A stretch of 64,000 nucleotides of DNA from Paraburkholderia sp. BL25I1N1 (GTDB lineage: Bacteria; Pseudomonadota; Gammaproteobacteria; Burkholderiales; Burkholderiaceae), in assembly GCF_003002025.1 (NCBI RefSeq), contig NZ_PVZB01000007.1, forward strand, positions 62,001 to 126,000. Direction: 5' to 3'. Below the pieces are notes generated by a model. It was given only the letters and a program-made list of their open reading frames with translations, was not told the DNA's origin and did no database searches. A program made the position numbers and the translations under genes. Below, piece after piece: positions 61,563 to 64,000 of the stretch; position 1 is the stretch's first letter, and each line of letters begins with the position of its first letter.

Positions 61563-62636
61563 TTAAACTTCGGTCGGCAACCCGTAGGGCAACGGCAAAA
61601 ACCGCAGCGCCGGGCCGTCCGCCGCGCCCAGATGCACCGAGCCGTTTTCCAGCGCGGCGAGCTTGATCTCGACCAGCACATCGACGCCACCGTCCGGCGC
61701 CCATGCCGCGTTTACGACCATGCCGCACGGCTGGCCAGGATCGTCCGAATGAAACAGTTCCGCGCCGGCGCGCACCGTGTCGAGCTCGCCTGGCACGTTA
61801 GCGAGCGAGGTGCGCCGCTTGATCGTGCCGCGATACTGGCTGCGCGCCACGACTTCCTGACCGGGATAGCAGCCTTTGCGGAAATTTACCGCGCCGAGCA
61901 CGTCGAAATTGACCATTTGCGGCACGAATTGCTCGACCACCGGCTGCGTGATGCGCGGCTCGCCCGCGCGAATGTCGAGCCAGTCCCACACGGCGGGCGA
62001 GACGCGTTTGAGTTTTTCGTCGAGCAAGGGCAGCAGCGACTCGACCTGTGCCTTCGGGCCGATCCACAGAAAACGCAGGTGATCGAGCGCGTCCGGCACG
62101 CGAATCAGCGAGCCCGCCGCGCCGTCCACTTTCACATGCACGCCGTCCGGCAGCGCGTCGAACACGCCCGAGAGCGCCTTGCGCACGTCGCCGGCAAGAC
62201 CGATCACGGCCAGTTCGCCGCTCGCATCCGCAAGCCTGGCTTTGGCGCGCAGCACGAACATGGAGAGCCGCTTCTGCACGGCAGCCTGCACGTCTTTCGA
62301 CGCCAGCAGGCGGATCGTATCGCCGCTGCGCCACGTCAGGAACGATGCCAGCAGACGCCCCTTGGCCGAGCAGTAGCCGGCCAGGCGCGCGTTGGCGGCG
62401 TCGAGATGCTGGGTGTCGTTGGTCAACTGGCCATGCAGGAAGCTCGCCGCGTCGTCGCCGGTGGCGTCGATCACGCCGAACTGCGTGAGCGGCATGTACG
62501 CGCCGTGGTGGATGACGGCGTCGAATTCATCGGCAGAGGGGCGCGGCAGCGTGGGCAGAACGGCGGGCGTGGCGGCAGCGGTCGTGACGGCGTTGCCAGA
62601 GGGAGTGCCTGAAGCGGTAGCGAGCGGTGTGTTCAT
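61563..62636 (-). CDS. ygfZ: Folate-binding tRNA-modification/Fe-S protein YgfZ
   Basis: This 357-residue GcvT-like protein has the signature KGCYPGQEVVARSQYRG, with the conserved Cys, and N-terminal FGVIDATGDDAASFLHGQLTND. YgfZ helps assemble or repair certain Fe-S enzymes using folate. The ATG is at 62,636. It is divergent from mltG, a conserved Burkholderiales order with tmk beyond. Confidence 0.94.
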   Translation of the reverse strand: MNTPLATASGTPSGNAVTTAAATPAVLPTLPRPSADEFDAVIHHGAYMPLTQFGVIDATGDDAASFLHGQLTNDTQHLDAANARLAGYCSAKGRLLASFLTWRSGDTIRLLASKDVQAAVQKRLSMFVLRAKARLADASGELAVIGLAGDVRKALSGVFDALPDGVHVKVDGAAGSLIRVPDALDHLRFLWIGPKAQVESLLPLLDEKLKRVSPAVWDWLDIRAGEPRITQPVVEQFVPQMVNFDVLGAVNFRKGCYPGQEVVARSQYRGTIKRRTSLANVPGELDTVRAGAELFHSDDPGQPCGMVVNAAWAPDGGVDVLVEIKLAALENGSVHLGAADGPALRFLPLPYGLPTEV

Positions 62637-62687
62637 GGATTCCGAGAACAGTCAATTCTGACTTTAGCTAAGGCAAACAAGTATTAT

Positions 62688-63725
62688 ATGCAGTCCAACC
62701 TTGCCACGTTTCGCATGTCCCTTCTGAAGAAATGTTTCGCCGCCGGCGCAATCGTCGTTGTGCTGGCCGCAGCCGCCATTGCCGGTGGGTATCATTGGGC
62801 CAACAGCCCGCTCGATCTGAACCCCGCGCAACTCGATGTCACCGTCAAGCCGCACAGCAGCTTGCGCAGCGTCACGCTGCAGCTCAATCGCGGCGGCGTG
62901 CCGGTCGAGCCGGAACTGTTCGTCATCATGACGCGGCTGCTAGGGCTGCAAAGCGAGCTGAAATCGGGCAACTATGAATTCAAGACGGGCGTGACGCCGT
63001 ACGAGGTGCTGCAGAAAATCGCTCGCGGCGACGTCAACGAATACGTGGCGACCATCATCGAAGGCTGGACTTTCAAGCGCATGCGCGCCGAGCTGGACGC
63101 CAATCCGGCGCTCAAGCACGACACGATCGGCATGAGCGACACGGATCTGATGAACGCGATCAACGCGCCGGAGGCGTCGATCGGCAATGGCGAAGGGCTG
63201 TTTTTCCCGGATACGTATCTGTTCGACAAGAACACCAGCGATCTCGACGTATACCGCCGCGCCTATCGCCTGATGCGTCTGCGTCTGGACGAAGCATGGA
63301 CCGCGCGCGCGCCGAATCTGCCGTACAAGACGCCGTACGACGCGTTGACCATGGCGTCGATCATCGAAAAGGAAACCGGCAAGAAGTCCGACCGGCCGAT
63401 GGTCGCCGCGGTGTTCGCGAACCGTCTGCGGGTGGGCATGCCGCTGCAAACCGACCCGACCGTGATCTACGGGATGGGCGACAGCTACGCCGGCCATATC
63501 AGGAAAAAAGACCTGCAGACCGACACTCCCTACAATACCTACACCCGGATGGGCCTGCCGCCGACGCCCATTTCGCTGCCCGGCGTGGCGTCGCTGCAAG
63601 CGGCGTTGAATCCGGCGCAAACCACCGCGCTCTATTTCGTGTCGCGCGGCGACGGCAGCAGTATCTTTTCCGACACCCTCGGCGATCACAACAAGGCCGT
63701 GGACAAATACATTCGAGGGCAATGA
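62688..63725 (+). CDS. mltG: Endolytic murein transglycosylase MltG
   Basis: This 345-residue YceG protein has one N-terminal membrane span ([19 protein letters not shown]) and a periplasmic LysM-like plus catalytic domain. The catalytic Glu lies in [16 protein letters not shown], and [12 protein letters not shown] and [20 protein letters not shown] are family motifs. It cuts nascent peptidoglycan strands. The tmk start overlaps its stop codon. A downstream in-frame ATG at 62,715 is an alternative start. Confidence 0.95.
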   Translation: MQSNLATFRMSLLKKCFAAGAIVVVLAAAAIAGGYHWANSPLDLNPAQLDVTVKPHSSLRSVTLQLNRGGVPVEPELFVIMTRLLGLQSELKSGNYEFKTGVTPYEVLQKIARGDVNEYVATIIEGWTFKRMRAELDANPALKHDTIGMSDTDLMNAINAPEASIGNGEGLFFPDTYLFDKNTSDLDVYRRAYRLMRLRLDEAWTARAPNLPYKTPYDALTMASIIEKETGKKSDRPMVAAVFANRLRVGMPLQTDPTVIYGMGDSYAGHIRKKDLQTDTPYNTYTRMGLPPTPISLPGVASLQAALNPAQTTALYFVSRGDGSSIFSDTLGDHNKAVDKYIRGQ

Positions 63726-64000
63726 TGGCGCGGGGCAAATTCATTACGTTTGAGGGCATCGACGGGGCGGGCAAGACCACCCATCTCGGCTGGTTTCGGG
63801 AGCGCCTCGAACAGAAGGTCGCAAGCGCCGGACGCTCGGTCGTGATGACGCGCGAACCCGGCGGCACGCCGCTCGGCGAGCAGATTCGCGAGATCGTGCT
63901 GCATCAGAAGATGGACCTCGAAACCGAGGCGCTGCTGATGTTCGCGCTGCGCCGCCAGCATCTGGCCGAGGTAATCGAGCCCGCGCTCGCGCGCGGCGAC
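63722..64000 (+). CDS. tmk: Thymidylate kinase (3' end outside window)
   Basis: The first 93 codons of dTMP kinase are present. The P-loop reads [12 protein letters not shown], the DR-like strand [14 protein letters not shown] is present, and [17 protein letters not shown] follows. It phosphorylates dTMP to dTDP. The start ATG at 63,722 (or the adjacent ATG at 63,725) overlaps the mltG stop, indicating coupling. The rest lies beyond the window. Confidence 0.95.
   Translation, partial: MMARGKFITFEGIDGAGKTTHLGWFRERLEQKVASAGRSVVMTREPGGTPLGEQIREIVLHQKMDLETEALLMFALRRQHLAEVIEPALARGD

Overview
The window is GC-rich DNA that most resembles a Burkholderiales chromosome, probably Paraburkholderia or Burkholderia. 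This is inferred from the tRNA-Asp/ppiD junction, the ygfZ-mltG-tmk order, the yciB-bolA-ppiC cluster, the long single-chain purL, and DUF3331 and DUF2917 family proteins. It has two halves of different character.

Bases 1 to about 28,300 are accessory. They open with the tail of an anaerobic sulfatase-maturase-like radical SAM protein. A regulatory block follows: a GlxA-type AraC regulator, a FixJ-type response regulator, an MHS-family transporter, a sensor histidine kinase, a LysR regulator, a DUF3331 protein and a single-domain receiver. Next is a plus-strand run at 8.3-13.0 kb of alternating alpha/beta hydrolases and medium-chain dehydrogenases around a protein of unknown family. A minus-strand redox operon (catalase, flavin disulfide reductase-like protein, cNMP-domain thioredoxin-reductase-like protein) lies at 13.1-17.7 kb. 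It is followed by a BON protein, a secreted esterase, an AhpD-like protein and a second copy of the unknown-family protein. A degraded stretch with a group II intron reverse-transcriptase scrap leads into an antiphage CBASS-like locus at 22.5-26.0 kb. That locus has two different CD-NTases, one stand-alone E2-like protein and one multi-spanning membrane effector. A large unknown membrane protein is divergent from it.

From tRNA-Asp at 28,328 onward the content is mostly housekeeping: ppiD, a small lipoprotein, tesA/ybbA, pgi, nnr, a dadA-like gene and purL. Then come a PpiC-type foldase, bolA, yciB, msrB, selO, a beta-oxidation block (acyl-CoA ligase, fadB-like, fadA-like), a LEA-type lipoprotein, a MocR regulator, a thioesterase, two oxidoreductases, an esterase, an NRDE protein, ygfZ, mltG and the start of tmk. 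One accessory module sits inside this core: a hipBA toxin-antitoxin pair between purL and the foldase gene. Four 18-bp palindromic operators precede it, spaced exactly 51 bp apart.

The two most interesting systems are the two-cyclase CBASS-like operon and the phased operator array of hipBA. Function assignments rest on motifs read by eye; no database search was run.
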